DNA of 7,605 nucleotides from a bacterium (GTDB lineage Bacteria > Chlamydiota > Chlamydiia > Chlamydiales > JAFEGQ01): contig JAKBAF010000057.1 of assembly GCA_021809305.1 (NCBI GenBank), positions 1-7,605 of the forward strand. The letters are read 5' to 3'. The notes beneath the pieces are model-generated. The model saw nothing but the letters and a program-made list of their open reading frames with translations. It did not search any database and was not told where the DNA came from. Positions 1 through 6,550 of this stretch are shown in pieces. The position numbers and the translations under genes are program-made. Position 1 is the first letter of the stretch; each line of letters starts with the position of its first letter.

Positions 1-30
1 CACTGACTATAGCAGTGAAATGCTTTACCA

Positions 31-62
31 GAACTTCAAAAGGCCGAAAACCTCTGAAGTTC
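31..62. repeat. Inverted repeat (hairpin) in the rRNA spacer
   Basis: GAACTTCA (31-38) pairs with TGAAGTTC (55-62). An inner AGG (41-43) pairs with CCT (51-53), leaving a 7-nt loop. On the plus strand it is followed by the T-rich stretch TCTATTTATTTT, so it resembles an intrinsic terminator for antisense transcripts. On the minus strand, the direction of the rRNA operon, no T-run follows. There it is more likely a structural or processing element of the spacer. Confidence 0.5.
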
Positions 63-218
63 TATTTATTTTCGTATTACTGCCCATGGCTGATCACCAT
101 GAACAGTTTACTCGAAGGTATGCATCTCGTAGACTCGAGGTAGCTGTATAAAACAACTACAGCGTCCCACAAAATACATACCTGATATGAAGCAATCTGA
201 CTTTCAAGATAGCAATTA

Positions 219-235
219 AGTCCGGTAAGCGGACT
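219..235. repeat. Short hairpin just 3' of tRNA-Ile
   Basis: AGTCCG (219-224) and CGGACT (230-235) form a perfect 6-bp stem with a 5-nt loop, about 10 nt beyond the tRNA-Ile CCA end on the minus strand. No U-tract follows in the operon direction, so it is not a convincing terminator. A role in tRNA 3'-end processing is possible but unproven. Confidence 0.4.
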
Positions 236-244
236 CTCTTAAGA

Positions 245-321
245 TGGTGCGGTTACCAAGACTTGAACTTGGGACCTCGACATTATCAGTGTCGCGCTCT
301 AACCAACTGAGCTATAACCGC
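245..321 (-). tRNA. tRNA-Ile (GAU anticodon), CCA encoded
   Basis: Read on the minus strand this folds as a complete cloverleaf. The acceptor is GCGGTTA pairing with TAACCGC, the D arm begins GCTCAGTTGG, and the anticodon stem CGACA/TGTCG encloses loop CTGATAA with anticodon GAT (285-287 on the plus strand). The T arm is CCAAG-TTCAAGT-CTTGG and the discriminator is A. The CCA end is encoded at 247-245. It is the second of two spacer tRNAs, starting 2 nt after tRNA-Ala ends, and must be released from the rRNA precursor by RNase P and 3' processing. Confidence 0.97.
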
Positions 322-323
322 AT

Positions 324-396
324 TGGAGGCTAGGAGATTCGAACTCCTTACCCTCTGATTGCAAATCAGATGCTCTACCAATTGAGCTAAGCCCCC
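324..396 (-). tRNA. tRNA-Ala (UGC anticodon), CCA not encoded
   Basis: The minus strand folds as a full cloverleaf of 73 nt. The acceptor GGGGGCT pairs with AGCCTCC and places the G3-U70 wobble pair that is the known alanine identity element. The anticodon stem TCTGA/TCAGA holds loop TTTGCAA, with anticodon TGC (361-363 on the plus strand). The T loop is TTCGAAT and the discriminator is A. The bases after the discriminator are AT and then the first G of tRNA-Ile, so CCA must be added enzymatically, unlike its neighbour. It is the first tRNA after 16S, the reverse of the common Ile-Ala order. Confidence 0.97.
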
Positions 397-429
397 AGTT
401 CAGGCCAAGTGCGGCAACCGATGTACCCA

Positions 430-469
430 CTCTTTCAACAGTGCGAGGGAGACGAAATGTGCATGAGGC
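430..469 (-). other. Pre-16S processing stem, 3' arm
   Basis: This spacer segment between 16S and tRNA-Ala is the reverse complement of leader segment 2210-2247. In the minus-strand RNA the arms give about 36 pairs, including a few G-U pairs. There are two mismatches (A-G and A-C) and a 2-nt bulge. Such a stem, looping out the whole 16S sequence, is the classic RNase III site of bacterial rRNA precursors. Processing here is inferred from family knowledge. Confidence 0.85.
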
Positions 470-537
470 GCATTTGTGGGATAACAAAGCATCTTGTTCA
501 ATCTAAGCTCGCATCCTAAGACGCAAGCTCTTGTCCT

Positions 538-2098
<1,561 letters not shown>

Positions 2099-2135
2099 TT
2101 TGTAAAACTTAAAACATAAAAAACAACGGGTTTGC

Positions 2136-2163
2136 GCTTAACCCATATTCCCACGGGTTAAGC
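2136..2163. repeat. 9-bp leader hairpin upstream of 16S
   Basis: GCTTAACCC (2136-2144) and GGGTTAAGC (2155-2163) are perfect reverse complements separated by 10 nt. In the minus-strand RNA this makes a stable hairpin between the RNase III stem and the mature 5' end of 16S. No U-run follows, so it is a structural leader element and not a terminator. Confidence 0.7.
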
Positions 2164-2209
2164 TTCTCGTTGTGCAAGACGTTTGTCTCTATCTGTAAAC
2201 AGATAGATC

Positions 2210-2247
2210 GCCTCGCACATCTCGTCTCTCTCTCACTGTCAAAAGAG
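2210..2247 (-). other. Pre-16S processing stem, 5' arm
   Basis: This leader segment pairs with 430-469 across the complete 16S gene. Nearly all differences from perfect complementarity are transitions that become G-U pairs in RNA, as expected for a selected RNA helix. The arm lies about 110 nt upstream of the mature 16S start, and the partner lies about 70 nt past the 3' end. RNase III cleavage within it is inferred. Confidence 0.85.
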
Positions 2248-2249
2248 CT
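2237..2249 (-). promoter_or_regulatory. boxA-like antitermination element in the rRNA leader
   Basis: The minus strand reads AGCTCTTTTGACA, which shares the GCTCTTT core and terminal ACA with the bacterial rRNA boxA (TGCTCTTTAACA type) bound by NusB-NusE. It sits where leader boxA elements usually are, just upstream of the 16S processing stem and partly within it. The match is imperfect, and function is inference from position and core identity. Confidence 0.4.
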
Positions 2250-2280
2250 ATCAACGCAAGCCTTGCGGCCATCGACGCGC

Positions 2281-2313
2281 CTACAGCATAGGGCGTCTAC
2301 AGCACATGGGCGT
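2281..2313. repeat. Imperfect tandem repeat of 16-17 bp in the rRNA leader
   Basis: Two adjacent units, CTACAGCATAGGGCGT (2281-2296) and CTACAGCACATGGGCGT (2297-2313), differ by one inserted base and one substitution. The flank GACGCGCC (2273-2280) can pair with GGGCGTC (2291-2297), so the first unit can fold as a hairpin. The function is unknown. It could arise by slippage or act as a structural leader element. Confidence 0.6.
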
Positions 2314-2370
2314 CTTCGACGCATGAAGCGCCGTCTTCTCTTAATCGCTTATCGCGTTAAGGAAATAGCA

Positions 2371-2400
2371 AGTGTAGGCAAGGGGTGGATTTTAACGCAA
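2371..2400 (-). promoter_or_regulatory. Candidate rRNA operon promoter
   Basis: On the minus strand a -35-like TTGCGT (2400-2395) is separated by 18 bp from a -10-like TACACT (2376-2371). This would start transcription near 2364, at the base of the 2340-2361 hairpin. It is the best sigma-70-type pair I can find between the preceding gene's hairpins and the processing stem. The boxes are only moderately close to consensus. Confidence 0.35.
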
Positions 2401-2427
2401 TTGAGATTGCATCTTCTCGCAAAATCG

Positions 2428-2457
2428 GTCCCACAATACCTTGTGGACGGGTTTTTT
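2428..2457 (+). terminator. Terminator-like hairpin plus T6, plus strand
   Basis: CCACAA (2431-2436) pairs with TTGTGG (2441-2446) around a 4-nt loop. It is extended by G2428-C2448 and T2429-A2447 around one bulged C. Five bases after the stem's outer end comes a run of six T (2452-2457). Its polarity would stop plus-strand transcription heading toward kpsF in antisense, although no plus-strand gene lies upstream of it. Confidence 0.4.
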
Positions 2458-2461
2458 AGAA

Positions 2462-2477
2462 AAGAGCTAACGCTCTT
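2462..2477 (-). terminator. Candidate terminator of kpsF, minus strand
   Basis: AAGAGC and GCTCTT form a 6-bp stem with loop GTTA on the minus strand, directly followed by TTCT. It lies about 115 bp past the kpsF stop codon and before the proposed rRNA promoter, where a terminator would be expected. The short stem and interrupted U-tract make it weak. Read-through into the rRNA operon is possible. Confidence 0.4.
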
Positions 2478-2528
2478 GTTGGTGTGGCAAAGATCGCATT
2501 TATCAGAGAGATAGCGTGCAAACCTCTC

Positions 2529-2562
2529 CCCATCCCTTCATAGCTAGAGATGGGCAATTTTT
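2529..2562 (+). terminator. Second terminator-like hairpin between kpsF and the rRNA promoter
   Basis: CCCATCCCT (2529-2537) pairs with AGAGATGGG (2546-2554), with one C-A mismatch on the plus strand that becomes a G-U pair in minus-strand RNA. On the plus strand it is followed by CAA and five T (2558-2562). The T-run polarity suits plus-strand termination, while the stem itself is better in the minus-strand RNA. It could therefore also contribute to ending kpsF transcripts. Confidence 0.35.
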
Positions 2563-2575
2563 CAATCGACGAAAG

Positions 2576-2603
2576 AGGCCTCCTGCCCGACTATTAGAGG
2601 CCT
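2576..2603. repeat. Inverted repeat spanning the kpsF stop codon
   Basis: AGGCCTC (2576-2582) and GAGGCCT (2597-2603) form a 7-bp GC-rich stem with a 14-nt loop that contains the kpsF TAA. On the minus strand it is followed by CTTTCG, too short a U-run for a confident terminator. It could protect the mRNA 3' end or be one part of a composite termination region. Confidence 0.4.
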
Positions 2604-3580
2604 GCTTGGATGATATCGTGCATTCTAATAAGGCCAAGGAGCCTTGTATCCTTGCCAACAACTGGCAGCACCATAACAGGTGATACCCCAAACTCCATCT
2701 GCTGCATCGCCTCGTGGGCTAGGAGGTCGGGGGCGATGGAGCGGCAGGAGGCTGTCATTAAAGATTTTAGCGGCAGATGTAGAGCGGCTCCCCCAAGCTT
2801 TTGGAGCGCGCGTCGCAGATCACCGTCCGTAAAGATACCAATTAGATGACCATCGTTTTCAACATCTAGAAGACAGCCGCTCCGCTTGTTTGAAAGTTCA
2901 ACTAGCGAGTCGACAAGAAGATCATTGGGGCGAGCCAGTGGAAGCTCGTCATCTTTTCGCATCAGATCGCAGACACGCATCGTGATGCGCTTTCCGATTC
3001 TTCCGGCAGGATGGTTCTTGGCGTAGTCAGAGAGGCTAAAGTTCTTCGATCGCATGAGGGCAACAGCGACAATGTCGCCAAAGAGAAGCTGTACAGCGGC
3101 CGAGGTTGTTGGGGCAAGATTGAATGGACAGAGCTCTCGCTCGACCGGCAGGTGTATGGTAAGGTCGGAGAGCCGCTCTAGACGCGAACCTTTCATTGAA
3201 ACCCATGAGATGGGTGTGGCGCCTTTGGCGCGCACAAAGGGTATTAACTTCAAAAGTTCATCGCTCTCTCCGCTCTTGCTGATGAAGATGAAGAGGTCTC
3301 CCTCCGATACAATACCAAGGTCGCCATGAAGGGCGTTTGTTGGAGGAAGGTAGACAGCCCTTGTTCCGGTCGAAACCATCGTGAGAGCCAGCTTCTCTGC
3401 TATGACGCCGCTCTTACCCACACCCGAGAAGACAAGAAGGCCATGGCACTTTAGAATGCGCTCAAGAAATTGCTCAACAACTCCTAGATCGATGTGAGCG
3501 AAGAAGTGGTCAATCTGCGCCTTTTGCTCAAAAAAGAGCTCCTCAAGGAGACCTTCCCTAGGTACTACTGCTACCGGCAT
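2594..3580 (-). CDS. kpsF: Arabinose-5-phosphate isomerase, KpsF/GutQ/KdsD family
   Basis: This cytoplasmic aldose-ketose isomerase interconverts D-ribulose 5-phosphate and D-arabinose 5-phosphate, the first step of Kdo synthesis for lipopolysaccharide. Its 328 residues match the length of E. coli KdsD. A SIS domain spans about residues 40-185, with the sugar-phosphate loop GVGKSG (53-58), HGDLG (85-89) and SKSGES (101-106). By comparison with E. coli KdsD, the catalytic residues K59, E111, E152 and H193 correspond to K56, E108, E149 and H190, all present. Two CBS domains follow (about 203-262 and 272-328). An SD-like AGAGGGGA 7 nt upstream supports the ATG at 3580, and the next methionine is inside the SIS core. 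The gene lies upstream of the rRNA operon on the same strand and is divergent from isocitrate dehydrogenase. From memory, Chlamydia has kpsF beside an E2 acyltransferase gene, a grouping seen here in expanded form. Confidence 0.96.
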   Translation of the reverse strand: MPVAVVPREGLLEELFFEQKAQIDHFFAHIDLGVVEQFLERILKCHGLLVFSGVGKSGVIAEKLALTMVSTGTRAVYLPPTNALHGDLGIVSEGDLFIFISKSGESDELLKLIPFVRAKGATPISWVSMKGSRLERLSDLTIHLPVERELCPFNLAPTTSAAVQLLFGDIVAVALMRSKNFSLSDYAKNHPAGRIGKRITMRVCDLMRKDDELPLARPNDLLVDSLVELSNKRSGCLLDVENDGHLIGIFTDGDLRRALQKLGGAALHLPLKSLMTASCRSIAPDLLAHEAMQQMEFGVSPVMVLPVVGKDTRLLGLIRMHDIIQAGL

Positions 3581-3587
3581 CTTAAAG

Positions 3588-3595
3588 TCCCCTCT
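3588..3595 (-). promoter_or_regulatory. Ribosome binding site of kpsF
   Basis: The minus strand reads AGAGGGGA, 7 nt before the ATG at 3580, and is complementary to the 3' end of the 16S gene in this window. An AT-rich TAATAATTATAG lies immediately upstream (about 3593-3604) and may hold the -10 region of the kpsF promoter. I find no convincing -35 partner. Confidence 0.6.
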
Positions 3596-3655
3596 ATAAT
3601 TATTACGTTTTTAGCCAGCTCTCGCGGGTACCTCTGCAAGTAAATGGCTCTTTTT

Positions 3656-3684
3656 CTTGAACCGGCCTTCCCCACGGAGTATAA
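3656..3684 (+). promoter_or_regulatory. Candidate sigma-70-type promoter for isocitrate dehydrogenase
   Basis: TTGAAC (3656-3661) and TATAAG (3679-3684) are separated by exactly 17 bp, each matching five of six consensus bases. A start near 3691 would give a leader of about 56 nt before the ATG at 3747. It lies in the 166-bp divergent region shared with kpsF. No operator or riboswitch is recognisable there. Confidence 0.55.
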
Positions 3685-3728
3685 GCCAAGAATAGACGAT
3701 TCTCAAGTGAACCCTGCCCCCCAAGATG

Positions 3729-3734
3729 AAGGAG
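3729..3734 (+). promoter_or_regulatory. Ribosome binding site of icd, long spacing
   Basis: AAGGAG lies 12 nt before the ATG, somewhat longer than the usual 5-9 nt. An in-frame TGA at 3735-3737 rules out an upstream start, and the next in-frame methionine (residue 18) would remove the N-terminal nucleotide-fold strand. The ATG at 3747 is therefore the start despite the spacing. Confidence 0.6.
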
Positions 3735-3746
3735 TGAGTTAAGCCA

Positions 3747-5177
3747 ATGGCAATCCCAATTACTGTAGCCTATGGAGATGGTATCGGTCCTGAAATCATG
3801 GAAGCAACGCTCCATATTCTGAAGGAGGCAGGAGCGAACCTCGATATTGATGTGATCGAGGTCGGTGAGAAGGTCTACCTGCGTGGTGTCTCCACGGGGA
3901 TTGAGCCGTCAAGCTGGGAGTCTCTGCGTCGCACCCGCTGCTTTCTTAAAGCGCCCATGACAACACCCCAGGGTGGAGGGTATAAGAGCCTCAATGTGAC
4001 CATTCGCTCAGCCCTAGGGCTCTACGCCAACGTCCGCCCCTGCATCGCCTACTACCCCTTTGTCGAGACGAAGTATCCTGGTATGGATGTCGTCATCGTG
4101 CGAGAGAATGAGGAGGATCTCTATACCGGTATCGAATACCAGCAGAGCCAGGGGGCGGTCCATGCACTGAAGCTTATCTCCCGGATCGGTTCGGAGAAGA
4201 TCATCGCTTACGCATTTGAGTATGCCCGCGTCAATAAGCGAGCAAAAGTTACGTGCTTTGTAAAAGACAATATCATGAAGCTCTCAGATGGCCTCTTTCA
4301 TAAGCTATTCGATGAGATCGGAGAGGAGTACCCAGAGATTGCCAAGGAGCACTGGATCGTTGATATCGGCGCTGCGAAGCTTGCGACAAGCCCCAAGGAT
4401 TTTGATGTTATTGTGATGCCCAACCTCTACGGCGATATCCTCTCAGATGTTGCGGCCCAGATAGCAGGCTCTGTTGGCCTTGCAGGCTCTGCTAACATCG
4501 GAGATGCGGGCGCCATGTTTGAGGCGATCCATGGCTCAGCCCCAAGACGCGCTGGCCAAAACATCGCCAACCCCTCCGGGCTCATCCAGTCGGCCATCTT
4601 GATGCTAAAGCACATCGGAGAGGGAGAGTGCGCCGTGCGCATCGAGAATGGCTGGCGCCGCACACTTGAGGAGGGTATCCACACCTACGACATCTTTAAG
4701 GAAGGGAGCTCTAAACAGAAGGTCGGGACGCGGGAGTTCGCGGCAGCGGTCGCAAAACGTCTTGGGCAGAAACCCGAAACGCTCAAGATCGCAGTCGATA
4801 CTGGCAAGGCGCGCATACCGGCTAGGCGATTAAAAGAGCGTGCGATAGAGAAGAAGGAGCTCGTGGGTATCGACCTCTTTATCGACTATGCCGGCACAAC
4901 CTCTGCTCTTAAACTTAGCTTAGATGGGGTAAAAACGGACGCACTTACGCTCAAGGTGATCTACAATCGAGGCGCTGAGGTGTGGCCTGGAGGCTTTGAG
5001 GAGACCTGCTGCATCGACCAGTACCGCTTGCGCTACTTATCTAAGGCAGCAACCCCACTCCGCGATGCCGAGATCTTGCAGCTTCTTGGTGAGCTCGCTA
5101 AGGCTAAAATTGAAGTTGTCGCGACGCAGAACCTCTACACCTTCAATGGAAGAGCAGGCTATGCAGGTGCGAGCTGA
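3747..5177 (+). CDS. icd: Isocitrate dehydrogenase (probably NADP-dependent), long C-terminally extended type
   Basis: This TCA cycle enzyme oxidatively decarboxylates isocitrate to 2-oxoglutarate. The 476 residues exceed the about 416 of E. coli Icd. They match the Thermus/Rickettsia-type enzymes, which carry an extra C-terminal domain, here about 350-476. The catalytic core (about 4-335) opens with the fold signature AYGDGIGPE. Isocitrate-binding S81, N83, R87, R97 and R119 are visible, with catalytic Y126 and K173, and metal-binding D206, D230 and D234. The cofactor loop HGSAP (262-266) is followed by R267-R268 where E. coli has the NADP-selecting Lys-Tyr pair. Basic residues here suggest NADP, but this is inference. 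The gene has its own promoter region and converges on the next gene with a 9-bp gap and no obvious terminator. Chlamydiaceae are known to lack this enzyme, so it indicates a chlamydia-like lineage with a fuller TCA cycle. Confidence 0.96.
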   Translation: MAIPITVAYGDGIGPEIMEATLHILKEAGANLDIDVIEVGEKVYLRGVSTGIEPSSWESLRRTRCFLKAPMTTPQGGGYKSLNVTIRSALGLYANVRPCIAYYPFVETKYPGMDVVIVRENEEDLYTGIEYQQSQGAVHALKLISRIGSEKIIAYAFEYARVNKRAKVTCFVKDNIMKLSDGLFHKLFDEIGEEYPEIAKEHWIVDIGAAKLATSPKDFDVIVMPNLYGDILSDVAAQIAGSVGLAGSANIGDAGAMFEAIHGSAPRRAGQNIANPSGLIQSAILMLKHIGEGECAVRIENGWRRTLEEGIHTYDIFKEGSSKQKVGTREFAAAVAKRLGQKPETLKIAVDTGKARIPARRLKERAIEKKELVGIDLFIDYAGTTSALKLSLDGVKTDALTLKVIYNRGAEVWPGGFEETCCIDQYRLRYLSKAATPLRDAEILQLLGELAKAKIEVVATQNLYTFNGRAGYAGAS

Positions 5178-5186
5178 TATGAGCCT

Positions 5187-6503
5187 TTAAGGGAGGTCAT
5201 CCTCGATCTCGGTGTCATGAATGACGAGTTTAACCTTGTCAAATTTGATCCGCGCCTGGGCGCCTAAGGGATGAGCGTTCGTATTGTCGCACGCGATGAG
5301 AAAGCGCCCATCATCGCACTTTAATGAGACTTCGTGGAGAGGATACTCCTTTGGAGGCGCGGGCTCACCTCTTCTCGTGGCTTTGACTATTCTCGGTGTA
5401 TACTGATGGTAGACAAGACCGCTCTCGTCGGCAGAATAATGGATGATTCCCTGCGGGTTTTCCCTCGCCTCAAGCTTTCCTGAGAGGGTGCCATCCGAAT
5501 AGACGTAGACCTCTTCTAGTTTCTTCCCATAAGCGTAGCATGCAAGACCTTCTACCGGTTTGCCTCCAGGACAAAGAGCTGAGAGCAGCTGAGAAGCAAT
5601 ACGGGAGCGCTCCACATGCGGCTCGCCCTCCCAGAAAGACGTGACTTCCACTATCGGAGCTTCTTCATTTTTCTTTTCAGCACCTATTGTCTGGACTTCA
5701 GCGACATCTGGCTCTCTTGCTGGCAATTGAAGGGTGATGCGAACTTGGCCAAATTCGAGCGTTGCCATCTGACCCAAGTCGTACTCGTCCCTATTATCAC
5801 GTGCGATCTCATGAGTCTCTCCATCACACTTCAGTTTGATCGTGTGCAGAGGACGGGTTACCTCTTCTGCACCCCCTTTAAATGCTCGCTTGTAAAACTG
5901 GCGGTATACAAGGCCCCCCTTTGCATCAGGTGAGAAAGAGATTTTCCCCTGTGGGGACGCCCCCCTCTCCTGCTCTGCTCTAAGGCTGCCATCCGGATAG
6001 AGATAGACCTCGTTTAACCGACGCTCACCGTCGAATTCATTCTTGTAGGGCTTGCCTTCTGGATAGAGGCTTGAGAGCATAAGAGAGCCATCGTAGGAGC
6101 GCACCTCCTGCTGCTCATCATCCCAATAAGAGGTAACCCTAACGAGTGTGGGCTCTATCTCATGCTCTTCCTCTTCAGCCTCTGCAAGAGCAGCCGGTTT
6201 AGCGGCAGCGGGAACCCGCTTCCCTCCAGGCTGAGGGCCATCGCCCTTATCGCCTGCAGCTCCTGGCAACTTAATCTCGTTGCCTCGGCCAGAGAGAGGG
6301 GCACCCTGCTCTTTTTCTTTCCGAAAAAAAGCGGCGGTAGTTCCAATTCCAATAGAGGCAACAGAGGCGGTTAGCCCGGCTAATTGAGCCCGCTGCTTTA
6401 AGCCAAAATAGGCAAGAGGCAGGCCTATCAAACCGAGTCCTACCATACCAAGGGAGATTCCCTTCGTAATACTTGAACGTTCACAACCCATCGCTAGTTC
6501 CAT
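5187..6503 (-). CDS. Uncharacterised membrane-anchored protein with a duplicated domain
   Basis: I do not recognise this 438-residue protein. Residues about 15-34 and 40-60 are two hydrophobic, Gly-rich segments likely to form a membrane hairpin. A Gly/Pro/Ala/Lys linker follows and then an acidic patch (AEAEEEEHEIE, 107-117). Residues about 117-259 and 282-429 are tandem copies of one domain. Both copies share a V-x-V-T-S-x-W start, S-x-L-x-P-x-G-K-P, EVY-x-Y-x-DG-x-L, PQG-x-I, GLVY-x-Q, PLH, LKCD and IA-x-DN. With both membrane segments at the N-terminus, the two domains probably sit on one face of a membrane; which face is not clear. The ATG at 6503 has no Shine-Dalgarno sequence. The ATG at 6491 (434 residues) is an alternative that fits the proposed promoter better. 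It is downstream of the E2 gene on the same strand, but with its own promoter. Composition resembles its neighbours, with no sign of recent transfer. Confidence 0.85.
   Translation of the reverse strand: MELAMGCERSSITKGISLGMVGLGLIGLPLAYFGLKQRAQLAGLTASVASIGIGTTAAFFRKEKEQGAPLSGRGNEIKLPGAAGDKGDGPQPGGKRVPAAAKPAALAEAEEEEHEIEPTLVRVTSYWDDEQQEVRSYDGSLMLSSLYPEGKPYKNEFDGERRLNEVYLYPDGSLRAEQERGASPQGKISFSPDAKGGLVYRQFYKRAFKGGAEEVTRPLHTIKLKCDGETHEIARDNRDEYDLGQMATLEFGQVRITLQLPAREPDVAEVQTIGAEKKNEEAPIVEVTSFWEGEPHVERSRIASQLLSALCPGGKPVEGLACYAYGKKLEEVYVYSDGTLSGKLEARENPQGIIHYSADESGLVYHQYTPRIVKATRRGEPAPPKEYPLHEVSLKCDDGRFLIACDNTNAHPLGAQARIKFDKVKLVIHDTEIEDDLP
5217..6155 (-). repeat. Tandem domain duplication inside the uncharacterised gene
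   Basis: Copy 1 covers 6155-5727 and copy 2 covers 5660-5217, separated by a polar linker of about 22 residues. Conserved positions run through the whole length of both copies in the same order, so this is a true duplication and not a shared short motif. Divergence is substantial (roughly a third of positions look identical by eye), which suggests an old event. Copy 2 has an insertion of several residues before its PLH motif. Confidence 0.85.
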
Positions 6504-6521
6504 TTACTATTTAAAAGCAAA

Positions 6522-6550
6522 ATTATAACAGAAGGGATGATAATAATCAA
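6522..6550 (-). promoter_or_regulatory. Near-consensus promoter of the uncharacterised gene
   Basis: On the minus strand TTGATT (6550-6545) and a perfect TATAAT (6527-6522) are separated by exactly 17 bp. Transcription would start near 6515, only about 12 nt before the first ATG (6503) and about 24 nt before the second (6491). The -35 box directly abuts the TGA of the upstream E2 gene (6553-6551). Confidence 0.7.

Larger units (their letters stand above)
1..244 (-). other. 16S-23S internal transcribed spacer, part downstream of tRNA-Ile
   Basis: This is transcribed spacer on the minus strand between tRNA-Ile and the presumed 23S rRNA gene, which is not reached. I see no recognisable 23S 5' end, no tRNA and no credible open reading frame. 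It holds several short inverted repeats: 31-62, 143-148 with 158-163 (GCTGTA/TACAGC), and 219-235. These fit a folded precursor spacer that is trimmed during rRNA maturation. That the 23S gene lies just beyond base 1 is inference from the 16S-tRNA-tRNA order. Confidence 0.75.
2099..2365 (-). other. rRNA operon leader (pre-16S 5' external spacer)
   Basis: This stretch of about 265 nt lies between the proposed transcription start and the mature 16S 5' end, and it is not protein coding. It contains several hairpins. 2340-2361 has arms CTTAA/TTAAG and CGC/GCG with one bulged base. 2188-2207 is a 9-bp inverted repeat with a minimal loop. 2136-2144 pairs with 2155-2163. It also holds the RNase III stem arm 2210-2247, a boxA-like sequence and a tandem repeat. 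The density of structure fits an rRNA leader. Its 5' limit depends on the low-confidence promoter call. Confidence 0.6.

Noticed and set aside
2236..2241. Perfect TTGACA -35 box on the minus strand
   Set aside because: It sits inside the RNase III stem and the boxA-like site, and no -10-like sequence lies 16-18 bp downstream, so it is better explained as part of those elements.
2170..2514. A 114-codon plus-strand reading frame opposite the rRNA leader
   Set aside because: It overlaps the processing stem, tandem repeat and promoter region, lacks a ribosome binding site, and its Arg/Leu/Ser-rich translation resembles no protein I know.
3603..3815. Minus-strand reading frame between kpsF and icd
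   Set aside because: It overlaps the icd start and the divergent promoter region, has no ribosome binding site, and its translation shows no protein-like features.
5178..5186. Shared bidirectional terminator between icd and the unknown gene
   Set aside because: The gap is only 9 bp, and the flanking bases form no stem longer than 4 bp and no T-run, so no terminator can be supported.
6483..6503. Lipoprotein signal peptide at Cys7 of the unknown protein
   Set aside because: The residues before the cysteine (MELAMG) are too short and lack the charged and hydrophobic regions of a signal peptide. The hydrophobic segments come after the cysteine.
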